Positions 9,246-17,740 of a stretch of 64,000 nt of DNA are shown one piece after another. Numbering within the stretch: the stretch's first letter is position 1; the number at the start of each line of letters is the position of its first letter. Under the pieces are notes generated by a model that saw only the letters and a list, made by a program, of their open reading frames with translations, had not been told where the DNA came from and made no database searches. The stretch covers positions 111,481 to 175,480 of the forward strand of contig DYJD01000014.1 of NCBI GenBank assembly GCA_020723325.1, read 5' to 3'. The position numbers and the translations under genes are program-made. The DNA comes from Desulfosudis oleivorans. Its GTDB lineage: Bacteria; Desulfobacterota; Desulfobacteria; Desulfobacterales; SURF-7.

Positions 9246-9842
9246 TCAGCAACAATTACCGGTGGAATTTATCTGACTGTGCAAAAGACCATGCACGGCC
9301 TGCATGATCATATGCACCACCACCATGTGAACATCCTCCACCTGCTGCATATCGTTTACCGCGGCAATAAACGGTATCCGGGCCATTTGAGCCAGTTTCC
9401 CGCCTGAAAAACCGCAAAGCCCGATGGTGCGGCCCTTGTTTTGATTGGCATATTCAACGGCCCGGAGCACATTGGGTGAATTGCCTGAGCCGGAAATCCC
9501 CACCACCAGATCGCCGGGTTCAAAAAAATTTTTCAACTGCTCCACAAACACCGCTTCATAGGACACATCATTGGCCAGGGCCAGTATCGTGGGCATGTTG
9601 TCGTTCAGACAGATCATCTTGAATTTTTTGGTAAGGTCAAAGCAACAGCCCTTGTTGATGTCGCAGGCCAAATGGGAGGCGGTTGCGCCGCTGCCGCCGT
9701 TGCCCATGACAAAGATGCGGCGGCCGGCCCAGTAGGCCTCCATGAAGGCCTCGATGATTTTGGCAAAGCCCTCATGATCAAAGGCCTCCAATAGGGTTTG
9801 TAAACGTTTGATATACCCATGGGAGAATGCTTGAAGCGCCAT
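9246..9842 (-). CDS. gmhA: Phosphoheptose isomerase
   Basis: A 198-aa SIS-domain protein with the family motif 'VMGNGGSGATASHLACD' and the later 'GISGSGNSPNVLRA' loop. GmhA converts sedoheptulose 7-phosphate into D-glycero-D-manno-heptose 7-phosphate, the first step of heptose synthesis for lipopolysaccharide or glycan. It lies 6 nt after the nucleotidyltransferase gene and in the same operon as hddA, which supports a GDP-heptose route rather than a general sugar isomerase function. Confidence 0.88.
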   Translation of the reverse strand: MALQAFSHGYIKRLQTLLEAFDHEGFAKIIEAFMEAYWAGRRIFVMGNGGSGATASHLACDINKGCCFDLTKKFKMICLNDNMPTILALANDVSYEAVFVEQLKNFFEPGDLVVGISGSGNSPNVLRAVEYANQNKGRTIGLCGFSGGKLAQMARIPFIAAVNDMQQVEDVHMVVVHMIMQAVHGLLHSQINSTGNCC

Positions 9843-9848
9843 TTCTTT

Positions 9849-10589
9849 TCACTTCCTTTCCAGCGGCCATTCTTCCTGGGCCGCGTAATAGGCTGCAAGG
9901 GTGCCGATATCCCGCAGATACCCCTTGATTCGATAGCCGTACATTTTTCCAGTAAGCCGCGGCAGCACGTCATGCCCCAGGTCCAGCACGGCGGGATCCT
10001 GGCGCTGATTTACCGCCGCAGGAAAAAAATCAAACAGCCTGCGGGAAGCCACATAGATCCCGGCATTGGCCAGGTTCGTGGCCGGATGTGGCGGTTTCTC
10101 AACAAAGCTCAAGATCTTGCCGCGCCCATCCAGTTCGGCGATTCCGCAAGCACTGGGATTTTGCGTATGAAACAGTCCCATGGTCAATACGCAGTCCTTC
10201 TCCCTGCGCCCCTGATGATCGGCCAGCATATCCTTAAGATCCATATCGGTCAAGTTGTCGGCATAGACGATCAGGAAGGTTTCTTCGTCAGCCACGAAAT
10301 CGCGGTTGGCCCAGATGGTGCCGCCGCTGCCCAACAGCACCTCTTCCCATACCCAGACCACCTTCAGGTTGTTTGCGGCGCGCCTTTGTCTTTCCTGCAA
10401 AAAGGCTTTCACCTGATCCGCCAGGTGGTGCAGATTGATCAGCACCTCGGCCACGCCGGCGGCTTCCAACCTGGCCAGCCAAATTTCCAGCAAGGGCACG
10501 CCCCGGATGGGCACCAGGCATTTGGGGACAGTGCTGGTCAACGGTTGCAAACGCGTGCCTTTGCCCGCAGCCAGGAGAAAGGCCTTCAT
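9849..10589 (-). CDS. hddC: Sugar-1-phosphate nucleotidyltransferase (HddC-like)
   Basis: A 246-aa protein starting 'MKAFLLAAGKGTRLQPLT', the classic nucleotide-binding signature of sugar nucleotidyltransferases. The start at 10589 overlaps the epimerase stop as ATGA; the longer frame upstream of it lies inside the epimerase. Later motifs include 'LGSGGTIWANRDF' and 'YADNLTDMDLKDM'. Next to gmhA and hddA, the best assignment is D-glycero-alpha-D-manno-heptose-1-phosphate guanylyltransferase, making GDP-heptose. Nucleotide and sugar specificity are inferred from context only. Confidence 0.75.
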   Translation of the reverse strand: MKAFLLAAGKGTRLQPLTSTVPKCLVPIRGVPLLEIWLARLEAAGVAEVLINLHHLADQVKAFLQERQRRAANNLKVVWVWEEVLLGSGGTIWANRDFVADEETFLIVYADNLTDMDLKDMLADHQGRREKDCVLTMGLFHTQNPSACGIAELDGRGKILSFVEKPPHPATNLANAGIYVASRRLFDFFPAAVNQRQDPAVLDLGHDVLPRLTGKMYGYRIKGYLRDIGTLAAYYAAQEEWPLERK

Positions 10590-11725
10590 TCGGGCTTTCC
10601 CGCCTGACGGATGACATGCAGGTTTTTCATATGGGTTTTGGCATATTCCAGAATATCGTCGATTTCCTCTTGCTCGGCCAGATAAGCCCAATAGGAGCGG
10701 ATGCTGTCTTCTATGCCGCGGGTCGCTTGCCAGCCCAGGGCCTGTAAACGGCCGGTGTCGGAAACAATATGGCGCGTATCCCCATAGCGATAGTACCCGG
10801 AGATGACGGGCGGCACGGCTTTGCCCGTCAGGCCCTGCATGCGGTTGTAGAAATCGAGGACGGTCCAGGCTTTTCCGCCGCCCACGTTGAATACATTGTA
10901 GTCGGCCGCAGGATGATCAAGCACCAGCAGATTGGCAGCCACCACGTCGCTGATGTTGACAAAATCCCGGACTTGACGGCCGTCTTCAAAAATGGTGGGC
11001 GGGTGATCAAAATAGAGACTGAGAGCAAAGATCCGCATGGCGCCTGAATAAGCGTTGTAAAAGGATTGGCGCGGTCCCTGGACAATGGAATAGCGCATAG
11101 CCACCGAGGGAATCCCGTAGCGCCGTCCCAGGTGCAGGGCGATTTGCTCCTGGGTGAATTTGGAAATGGCGTACTGGTTGCACGGTGTGGCCACGCTTTC
11201 ATCCGAAGGCAGCCATTGCAGGTTGCGGCCGCAGGCTTCGCAGGCATGCTCCCAAATCCCTTTGGAAAGCTGGGCCTCCAAACGGATGGAAGGGTAAAGG
11301 CAACGCTCCTTTTGGGGAGAACAGGCCGGGCAGTAGTAACGCCCTTCGCCCATCACCGCCTGGCTGGCAGCCACGATGATTTTTCGAATGCGGTTGGTCC
11401 AACCCCGGGCCACGATGAGCTCATACAAAAGCGCGGTGGAAACGGCATTGACCTGAAAGTAGGTTGAAAAATCCGGCAGATAATCCTGGTAGGCAGCGAA
11501 ATGATATACCGCTTCCACATCTGCCAAGGCGGCCTGCAAGGTGGCTTTGTCGCAGACATCGCCGCGGATGAACTCCGCCTGGGGATGCAGATAAGCGGGT
11601 TTGCCCTTTGGGTGGACGGTGGGTTGCAGAATGTCCAGTATCCGGACTTGATGCCCGGCCTGGATCAGGGCGTCGGTGGTGTGGGAACCGATGAATCCGG
11701 CTCCGCCGGTGACAAGAATCTTCAT
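10586..11725 (-). CDS. NAD-dependent epimerase/dehydratase with Cys-rich insert
   Basis: A 379-aa extended short-chain dehydrogenase/reductase with Rossmann motif 'GGAGFIGSH' and active-site 'YAISK' (Tyr185, Lys189). Between strand 5 and the catalytic Tyr is an insert with CPAC (Cys132/135), Cys142 and CEAC (Cys162/165), which looks like a small zinc ribbon. A comparable insert is remembered in dTDP-L-rhamnose 4-epimerases (WbiB type), so a nucleotide-sugar 4-epimerase is plausible. Its stop overlaps the hddC start (ATGA). It probably modifies a nucleotide-activated sugar for surface glycan. Confidence 0.78.
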   Translation of the reverse strand: MKILVTGGAGFIGSHTTDALIQAGHQVRILDILQPTVHPKGKPAYLHPQAEFIRGDVCDKATLQAALADVEAVYHFAAYQDYLPDFSTYFQVNAVSTALLYELIVARGWTNRIRKIIVAASQAVMGEGRYYCPACSPQKERCLYPSIRLEAQLSKGIWEHACEACGRNLQWLPSDESVATPCNQYAISKFTQEQIALHLGRRYGIPSVAMRYSIVQGPRQSFYNAYSGAMRIFALSLYFDHPPTIFEDGRQVRDFVNISDVVAANLLVLDHPAADYNVFNVGGGKAWTVLDFYNRMQGLTGKAVPPVISGYYRYGDTRHIVSDTGRLQALGWQATRGIEDSIRSYWAYLAEQEEIDDILEYAKTHMKNLHVIRQAGKPE

Positions 11726-11752
11726 TTGATTGCTCCGGAAAAAGGCTTCATT

Positions 11753-12748
11753 TTATTTGCTGGAATAGGAATGATCCTCGAAGATCACCTTACTGCCGCT
11801 TTTTTCCATCATAAAGGGCAATTCGCGGTACTCTTTCAAGGCTTCGAAAACGGCATTCTGGTTTTCCCGGGGAACAATCAACAACAAAAAACCACCGCCG
11901 CCGGCACCGGCGATTTTTCCGGCCAATGCCCCGGCGTTTTTGGCTTTGGCATACATCTCATCGATCTGGTCGTTGGAAATTCCCGCAGCCATCTGCTGCT
12001 TCAGGCACCAGTTGCGATCCAGCAGCAAGCCGCAGGTGTGAATATCGCCTTGCTCCATGGCCTGGGCAAAGGGCTCCACCAGCTCGACCATCTTTTTCAT
12101 GCTCTCCAATTTTTCAGACTGATTCAAGCCCTGCTGCTGACGGGTGAGAATCTCGTCCGCGCTGCGGGTGATCCCTGTGAAATAGAGCAGCAAGGAGGCG
12201 GAGAATTTGCGGAGCACGGCCGGATCCATTTTTTGGGGGAGCCGTTCCGTTAGGTCGCCGGCCAGAAATCGAAAGCGGTTGACCCCGCCGTAAGCCGCGG
12301 CATATTGGTCCTGGCGGCCGATGGGCTTTCCCAGAATATCGATTTCAATATGGCAGGCATCCCTGGCCAACTGTTCGGCGGTCACCAGCTCGTTTTGAAA
12401 GGCATACAAGGCATGCAGCAAGGCCACGGTAATGGAACTGGAACTGCCCAGGCCGGAGCCGGAAGAGGGGATGTCCGCCAGGGTGGTGATCTCCACCCCT
12501 TTTTCCACGCCAGTGAGTTTCATGGCTTCCCGCACCAGGTCATGCTCGATCTCGGAAACATGGCCGACACATTCCTTGCGGGAATAATTGATGTAAATCA
12601 TGTCGTCAAAGCGCTCTTTCACAATGGCATAAACGAACTTGTCAATGGCGGTGCAGATCACCTCACCCTGGTGTTTATTGTAGAAACTGCGCATGTCCGA
12701 CCCGCCGCCCACAAAACTGATGCGCAGCGGCGTTTTCACGATGATCAT
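11753..12748 (-). CDS. hddA: D-glycero-D-manno-heptose-7-phosphate kinase (GHMP family)
   Basis: A 331-aa GHMP kinase opening 'IIVKTPLRISFVGGGSD', with the ATP loop 'PSSGSGLGSSSSI' and a C-terminal glycine-rich 'KIAGAGGGGFLLLI'. These are the family hallmarks, and the N-terminus matches the HddA/heptose kinase branch rather than galactokinase or mevalonate kinase. HddA makes heptose 1,7-bisphosphate on the way to GDP-heptose. The gene lies directly upstream of the epimerase, hddC and gmhA genes, in agreement with that pathway. Confidence 0.85.
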   Translation of the reverse strand: MIIVKTPLRISFVGGGSDMRSFYNKHQGEVICTAIDKFVYAIVKERFDDMIYINYSRKECVGHVSEIEHDLVREAMKLTGVEKGVEITTLADIPSSGSGLGSSSSITVALLHALYAFQNELVTAEQLARDACHIEIDILGKPIGRQDQYAAAYGGVNRFRFLAGDLTERLPQKMDPAVLRKFSASLLLYFTGITRSADEILTRQQQGLNQSEKLESMKKMVELVEPFAQAMEQGDIHTCGLLLDRNWCLKQQMAAGISNDQIDEMYAKAKNAGALAGKIAGAGGGGFLLLIVPRENQNAVFEALKEYRELPFMMEKSGSKVIFEDHSYSSK

Positions 12749-12794
12749 GTATTTTCTCCCTTGTTTCCCTGCCCGGCTGGAGCACTATCCACCC

Positions 12795-13385
12795 TCAGCG
12801 GTTCAATGCATGATAATAATTCAGCACTTTCTTTACATAATCTTCCGTCTCAGGATAGGGGGGGATCATCCGGTTGTATTGGTCCACGGCGCCCGGCCCG
12901 GCATTATAGGCGGCCAGGGCCAGGGAGAGATTGCCGTCAAAACGATTCAGCATCTCTTTTAAGTAGCAACTGCCGCCCATGATATTTTCCCAGGGACTGA
13001 AGGGATCGGTAATGTTCAGGGCTGAATAATTTTCCGGCATGATCTGCATCAAACCCTTGGCGCCTTTTCTGGAGACGGCTTTGGGGTTGAAATTGGATTC
13101 CACCTTGATGAGGGCCTTGATCAGGGAAAAATCAAGACCGTGTTTGCGGGAGGCCTGCAGAATAAAGTGATCATACTTGTCCGAGGTGTATACTTCACCG
13201 TCGTCTTCGCCCCCCGGCTCCTCTTTGATGAAAATTTCATAGCCGGAGGAAACCGGTACATTGGTAAAATGGCATACCCCGTTTTTATCAATATAACGAT
13301 AAATGTCCGCCGCCGCCGGTGAGGCCCCGAGGGCGGATAACCCGAACGCCAAGCAGGCAAATATCAGTTTACCGGACTTCTTCAC
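12795..13385 (-). CDS. Lytic transglycosylase with N-terminal DUF4124
   Basis: A 196-aa protein that starts at GTG (13385), followed by a signal peptide (LIFACLAFGLSALGASPAAA). A short DUF4124-like segment comes next ('DIYRYIDKNGVCHFTNVP'), then an SLT catalytic domain with Glu in 'KVESNFNP', 'GLMQIMPE' and 'AYNAGPGAV'. It cleaves the glycan strands of peptidoglycan in the periplasm. It is in the same direction as, and 46 nt before, the heptose genes. No clear ribosome site precedes the GTG. Confidence 0.87.
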   Translation of the reverse strand: MKKSGKLIFACLAFGLSALGASPAAADIYRYIDKNGVCHFTNVPVSSGYEIFIKEEPGGEDDGEVYTSDKYDHFILQASRKHGLDFSLIKALIKVESNFNPKAVSRKGAKGLMQIMPENYSALNITDPFSPWENIMGGSCYLKEMLNRFDGNLSLALAAYNAGPGAVDQYNRMIPPYPETEDYVKKVLNYYHALNR

Positions 13386-13492
13386 GCGCTGTTGTACCCA
13401 AACCTGAATTCATCAGAAACCCTTTTCCCAAATCCCTTGCAACTGCCGACCCCCTTATCATATTATTAACACAGAATAATTTCCAGTATTTT

Positions 13493-16400
13493 TTATGAAA
13501 ACAGATCCAACTGCACCTGTTGCGGCTTGTTTTCCGGATTTTCCGATTTCTTGCGCCGGCCGGCTTTTTCCCGGCGGATCAGTTCTTTTTCAATATCGCT
13601 GATAAAGGCTGACGGCTCCCTGGGTACCGTCTCGCCGAATAAACGCCGCATGTTTGCGTAAGTTAGGATCAATTGCTCCTTGGCCCGGGTCATGCCCACA
13701 TAAAATAAGCGTTTTTCCTCGGCCAGGTCCTGGCGCCGGCCGGGCCGCTGATACGGCACCAGGCCGTTTTCACACCCGGCAATGAAGACCACCGGAAATT
13801 CCAGCCCCTTGGCAGCATGCAGGGTCATCAAGGCCACGCGCTCGCTTTTGGAAAGGTAAATATCCTGGTCGCTTTGCAAGGCCAGGTTTTCCAAAAAATC
13901 CCGGGCCGAGTCGGCCCTTTCAGCCCGCAGTAGCAAACGGTCGAAAATTTCCCCGGCCTTTGGATCAGCTTCCAGGGCCGCCGCAATCGGTTTGATCTGG
14001 TCTTTTAAATACAAGAGCACATCCACCGCTTGCTGATTTTTCAACAGTTTTTTCATATCCAGCAACCGCTGGAAAAATTCCGCCAATTTCGCCTGGTGCT
14101 GGGTGCGCAGGCCCTTGATGGGAAAACGCCCAACATTGACCAGGGCTTCGGCGGCAGGCAGCTTGTTTTGAAAACACCAGGCCAAGAGCAAGTCCAAGGT
14201 CTGTTTTCCGATTCCATCCACCAGGGCCGTCAGGCTTTGCTCCAGATCAGCATAGGTGCCCTGATCCGACAAGATGCGATACAAGGCCAGGATTTCCCGG
14301 ATTCCCCGGCGGGAATAGGAACGCGCCTTGCTCACAACTTGATAGGGGATGCCGGCCTTTTCAAATATCTCCGAAAAGACCAGCCCTTGTGCATTGGTGC
14401 GGAACAATACGGCCATGTCCCCGAAACTGAGCTCCCGGGAAGCGCGCCAATCTTCCACTTTGCCGAAATCCATGGAATGAAAGCCCATGCCCCCCACCAG
14501 TTGCTCGATCATCTTGCCGATGGTCACGGCCTCGGCTTTTTCCGAGGCGGTCTCAATGATACTGATGGTTTTTTGACCATGGATGCCGGAATAGGTCCTT
14601 GCCCCGGTGACGGTCACATGCTGATCACGGATGAGCTGGTGGGAGGCTTCCAGAATGGTTTCCGTGGAGCGGTAATTTTTTGTAAGATGAATCACTTCCG
14701 CCCGGGGATAGTCCCCCACAAAACGATTGAAATAGGCCACCTCCGAACCCCGGAAGCCGTAAATGGATTGATCCGGGTCGCCGATCACGCAAATGGCGGC
14801 CTGTTCCGGCGCCAGGGCCCGCACCAGGCGGTACTGGCCGTGATTCAAATCCTGGTATTCGTCAATGAAAATATAGGGGAAACGTTGCTGATAGTGCTTG
14901 CGCAGGCTTTCATCTTCCTCCAGGCGCCGCACCACCTTGAAAATCAAATCATCAAAATCATGGCGGCCCTGAATGGTCAGTAGGTCTTGGTAAGTTTGAT
15001 AAACAACCCGCAGATGTTCGGCTTTGCATCCGGCCCCAAGGGCGATGGTTTCCAGATTTTCATGGGGGGCGATGAGTTGCTGTTTGGCGGCAACAATCAT
15101 GTCCAGAAATTCGGCTGGACCGGCGGAGATTTCCGGAAAATTGGCTTGGGCAAGGCCCAGGGCCGCATTCACCAGATGCAGTTGCTCCAGGTCGTCGGCG
15201 ATGGCATATTCGGCCGGGCTTTCAAGCTCCCCCAGCATCTGAAAGCAAAAGGCATGAAAAGTGGTGGTCAGGGGCAGGCTGGGGGCCGAACCCAGCAGGA
15301 TCTTGAGCCGTTCGGACATCTCCTGGGCCGCCTTGTTGGTGAAGGTGACAGCCAGCATGTTCCCGGGGGCAATGCCTTCCTGGTTGATCAAATGGGCGAT
15401 GCGGTGTGTCAGGGTGAGGGTTTTGCCGGTGCCGGGTCCAGCCACGATCAACAGGGGCGCGGCCGGATAGGTGACCGCCCGTTGCTGTTCCCCATTGAGG
15501 TTCGCAAAGGCGGCGCCTTTGGTTTTTTCCTGGTTTAACTCCTCCTTGGGTTGATCCTTGGGCTGGGGATGCCGGGAAAGGTCTGCCTGGGCCGGCTTGG
15601 ATTTGCCCTGGTTTTCCAATTCCCGGAATAAGGGCTGCTCCGCAAGCCCCATGGGAAACAAACTCTGCAGCCCCCGCAGGCGGTCCCGTTCCTCGTCGGT
15701 AAAAATTTTCAAGCGGCCGAATTCGCCGTCAAAGCCGGGCAGCATGGTGATGTTTTTCTCCCGCATTCTTTTGATGGCCTCGGATAAAAGGGGAATGTCG
15801 GCGGAGGCGATGGTTTCCAAGGGGACCTGATGCAGGATGGTCAGCTCAGGACCTAGTTTTTCCAGCACGTTTTCATAAGCAGCCTGGACTTTTTGGCTTT
15901 GCACCCCCATCTGGAAAATTTCCGCCAGAATTTCCGTCAAGGGCAAGGTGCTGTAAAATGGATGCTGGTTTGCTTTTTGGGCCCCCGCGGGTCGATCGGC
16001 CAGCTCCTCCACCCGGTACAACACCCCCAGGGTCAGGGGCCGGCCGCATTCCGGGCAGAGCCCTTCATTCTGCCGGGTCTCTTGGGGCCACAGGCGCACA
16101 TTGCATTTGCGATGACCGTCCAGATGATATTTGCCTTCTTCCGGATAAAACTCAAAGGTGCCTAAAAACCGGGCCGGATCACCGCTGTGCAGGGCCGCGC
16201 GGATGTCCGTAAAACTTAGTTCCGTATCAAAGAGATTGGCCTCGCGCCCCAATTTTCCAGGGGAATGGGCATCGGAATTGGACATGAGGGTCAGGTGGTC
16301 CAGACCCGATACCCGCCAATTCATGGGCGGGTCTGAGGAAAGACCGGTCTCGGCGGCAAAGATGTGGGGGGTAAGCTCGTCAAAACATTCTGCCAGGGAA

Positions 16401-16939
16401 TCAAAACCGGATTTGGAGCCCAGCAGGGAAAACCAGGGGGTCCAGATGTGGGCCGGCACCAGAAAGGCCTCTGGACTGGTTTCAAGCAATATTTCCAGCA
16501 GGTATTTGGCATCCAGGCCGAGGATGGGCCGGCCGTCCGAGGCGATGTTGCCGATGGCCGCCAGCCTCTGGTTGAACTGCTCGGCGGATGGTAAATCCGG
16601 CAGAAAAACCAGATTGTGATTTTTGCGGGTCTTTTTGTCTTTCTTGTAAATGTTGCTGATTTCCGCTGTGAGCATGTAGCGCACCGGTCCCCGGCATTTG
16701 GGCGGGATAAGTTTGTCGCACTCGGATGCCAGGTCAGCCCGCAGCTTGAAAAGTCCGGGTTCGGCCGGCACCAGCTTGTTTTTGATCTCGGCAAACCAGG
16801 CTGGATGGGTGCAATCCCCGGTGCCGATGACCGTGATGCCTTTTTGTTGGGCCGCAAGGTACAAATGCTCAAAATCAAGATTCTGGGCCGTGGCCCGGGA
16901 AAATTTCGAATGAATATGAAAATCCGCTATGAATCGCAT
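13493..16939 (-). CDS. EndoQ-like nuclease fused to UvrD/PcrA helicase
   Basis: One 1148-aa frame with two parts. Residues 1 to about 430 resemble the PHP-fold endonuclease Q / TIGR00375 family: 'DFHIHSKFS' metal ligands (Asp6, His8, His10), 'NSDAHS' (about 221-226) and a Cys-rich finger (Cys279, Cys295, Cys298). A charged, proline-containing linker (about 440-480) follows. From about 480 it is an SF1A helicase: Walker A 'AGPGTGKT' (500-507), 'DEYQDLN', 'GDPDQSIYGFRG', 'LTLHAAKG'-type motif V ('LMTLHAAKGLEF') and 'FYVGMTRAKEQL'. EndoQ cuts 5' of deaminated bases and UvrD unwinds nicked DNA. The fusion suggests coupled incision and strand displacement in repair. Confidence 0.88.
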   Translation of the reverse strand: MRFIADFHIHSKFSRATAQNLDFEHLYLAAQQKGITVIGTGDCTHPAWFAEIKNKLVPAEPGLFKLRADLASECDKLIPPKCRGPVRYMLTAEISNIYKKDKKTRKNHNLVFLPDLPSAEQFNQRLAAIGNIASDGRPILGLDAKYLLEILLETSPEAFLVPAHIWTPWFSLLGSKSGFDSLAECFDELTPHIFAAETGLSSDPPMNWRVSGLDHLTLMSNSDAHSPGKLGREANLFDTELSFTDIRAALHSGDPARFLGTFEFYPEEGKYHLDGHRKCNVRLWPQETRQNEGLCPECGRPLTLGVLYRVEELADRPAGAQKANQHPFYSTLPLTEILAEIFQMGVQSQKVQAAYENVLEKLGPELTILHQVPLETIASADIPLLSEAIKRMREKNITMLPGFDGEFGRLKIFTDEERDRLRGLQSLFPMGLAEQPLFRELENQGKSKPAQADLSRHPQPKDQPKEELNQEKTKGAAFANLNGEQQRAVTYPAAPLLIVAGPGTGKTLTLTHRIAHLINQEGIAPGNMLAVTFTNKAAQEMSERLKILLGSAPSLPLTTTFHAFCFQMLGELESPAEYAIADDLEQLHLVNAALGLAQANFPEISAGPAEFLDMIVAAKQQLIAPHENLETIALGAGCKAEHLRVVYQTYQDLLTIQGRHDFDDLIFKVVRRLEEDESLRKHYQQRFPYIFIDEYQDLNHGQYRLVRALAPEQAAICVIGDPDQSIYGFRGSEVAYFNRFVGDYPRAEVIHLTKNYRSTETILEASHQLIRDQHVTVTGARTYSGIHGQKTISIIETASEKAEAVTIGKMIEQLVGGMGFHSMDFGKVEDWRASRELSFGDMAVLFRTNAQGLVFSEIFEKAGIPYQVVSKARSYSRRGIREILALYRILSDQGTYADLEQSLTALVDGIGKQTLDLLLAWCFQNKLPAAEALVNVGRFPIKGLRTQHQAKLAEFFQRLLDMKKLLKNQQAVDVLLYLKDQIKPIAAALEADPKAGEIFDRLLLRAERADSARDFLENLALQSDQDIYLSKSERVALMTLHAAKGLEFPVVFIAGCENGLVPYQRPGRRQDLAEEKRLFYVGMTRAKEQLILTYANMRRLFGETVPREPSAFISDIEKELIRREKAGRRKKSENPENKPQQVQLDLFS

Positions 16940-17011
16940 GGTTTTTCCCTTTTGTGGGAGCGGCGGCCGGCCGCGGTTTGGCTGAAAAATGGTTTATGCC
17001 TTTTTATGCGC

Positions 17012-17040
17012 TTGTCACCCTCGATCAAACAAGCTATATG
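17012..17040 (+). promoter_or_regulatory. Candidate sigma-70 promoter for rdgC pair
   Basis: TTGTCA (17012-17017), a 17-nt spacer, and TATATG (17035-17040). It lies about 85 nt before the start of the RdgC N-terminal gene, in the 185-nt gap shared with the divergent EndoQ-UvrD gene. No recognisable LexA operator was seen. Confidence 0.45.
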
Positions 17041-17124
17041 CTTATGGCGCCGGCGTCAACCGTGATGTCTGGCCGCCATGGATCAATCTGTTATCATTAC
17101 CATAAATTTATGGGAGTTGCCGTC

Positions 17125-17736
17125 ATGGGCCTTTTGTCAACCAGTGTATCCCTCACACGCTATCATGTAAAAGGTGAAATCAGCGGACCGGTGCTGGAGA
17201 CCGTCCGGAGCGGGCTTAAAAAATTTGCCATGGCCAAAAACGGCGATGAGGAAACCATTGAAAAAGTTTGCGGCTGGACCAGCCTGGAACAACCCTATGA
17301 TACGAATTTTGATAAAGATCATTTTGTGTTCGGCACCTATTTTGTGTTCTGCCTGCGCATTGACAAAAAAAACATCTCGGCCAAAATCATCAAAAAGCAC
17401 GTGACCCAGGAAACCAACAAGCGCCTGGCTGAATCCAAACGGGAATATTTGTCAAAGAATGAAAAAAAGGCCCTCAAAGAAGATGTGGTTCTGCTCCTGG
17501 CCAAACGGATTCCGGCCACACCGAGCACCTACGACCTTGTCTGGGATTATGAAAAGTCCTCCCTCTGGTTTTTTTCCAATTTGAAGGCCGCCAATGAGGA
17601 ATTGGAAACCCTTTTCACCAAATCCTTTAATCTGCATTTGATCCGGCTCTTCCCGTATACCGCCGCTTACCTTTCGGCCGATGATCAAGCGCAGAATCAA
17701 CTGAGCACCCTCACTTCCACTTTCATTATGGAGTAG
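17125..17736 (+). CDS. rdgC: RdgC-like protein, N-terminal half
   Basis: A 203-aa protein; the ATG at 17125 has GGGAG 8 nt upstream. The middle section, with 'IIKKHV', the charged 'NKRLAESKREYLSKNEKKA' helix and 'LKEDVVLLLAKRIP', matches E. coli RdgC by eye. There the equivalent run is 'VIKQAL ... [21 protein letters not shown]', followed by the 'TMMWIDTVNG' strand. RdgC is a nucleoid-associated DNA-binding ring that limits RecA. E. coli RdgC has 303 aa; this one stops where the C-terminal third would begin. It is followed 4 nt later by a second gene that appears to supply that part. Confidence 0.75.
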   Translation: MGLLSTSVSLTRYHVKGEISGPVLETVRSGLKKFAMAKNGDEETIEKVCGWTSLEQPYDTNFDKDHFVFGTYFVFCLRIDKKNISAKIIKKHVTQETNKRLAESKREYLSKNEKKALKEDVVLLLAKRIPATPSTYDLVWDYEKSSLWFFSNLKAANEELETLFTKSFNLHLIRLFPYTAAYLSADDQAQNQLSTLTSTFIME

Positions 17737-17740
17737 ATCA

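Noticed and set aside
14030..14983. 317-codon plus-strand open frame inside the helicase gene
   Set aside because: Antisense to the UvrD motifs; codon pattern is the mirror of the real gene.
16954..17124. Upstream extension of the RdgC-like gene
   Set aside because: No homology or ribosome site; the promoter candidate lies inside it and GGGAG precedes ATG 17125.
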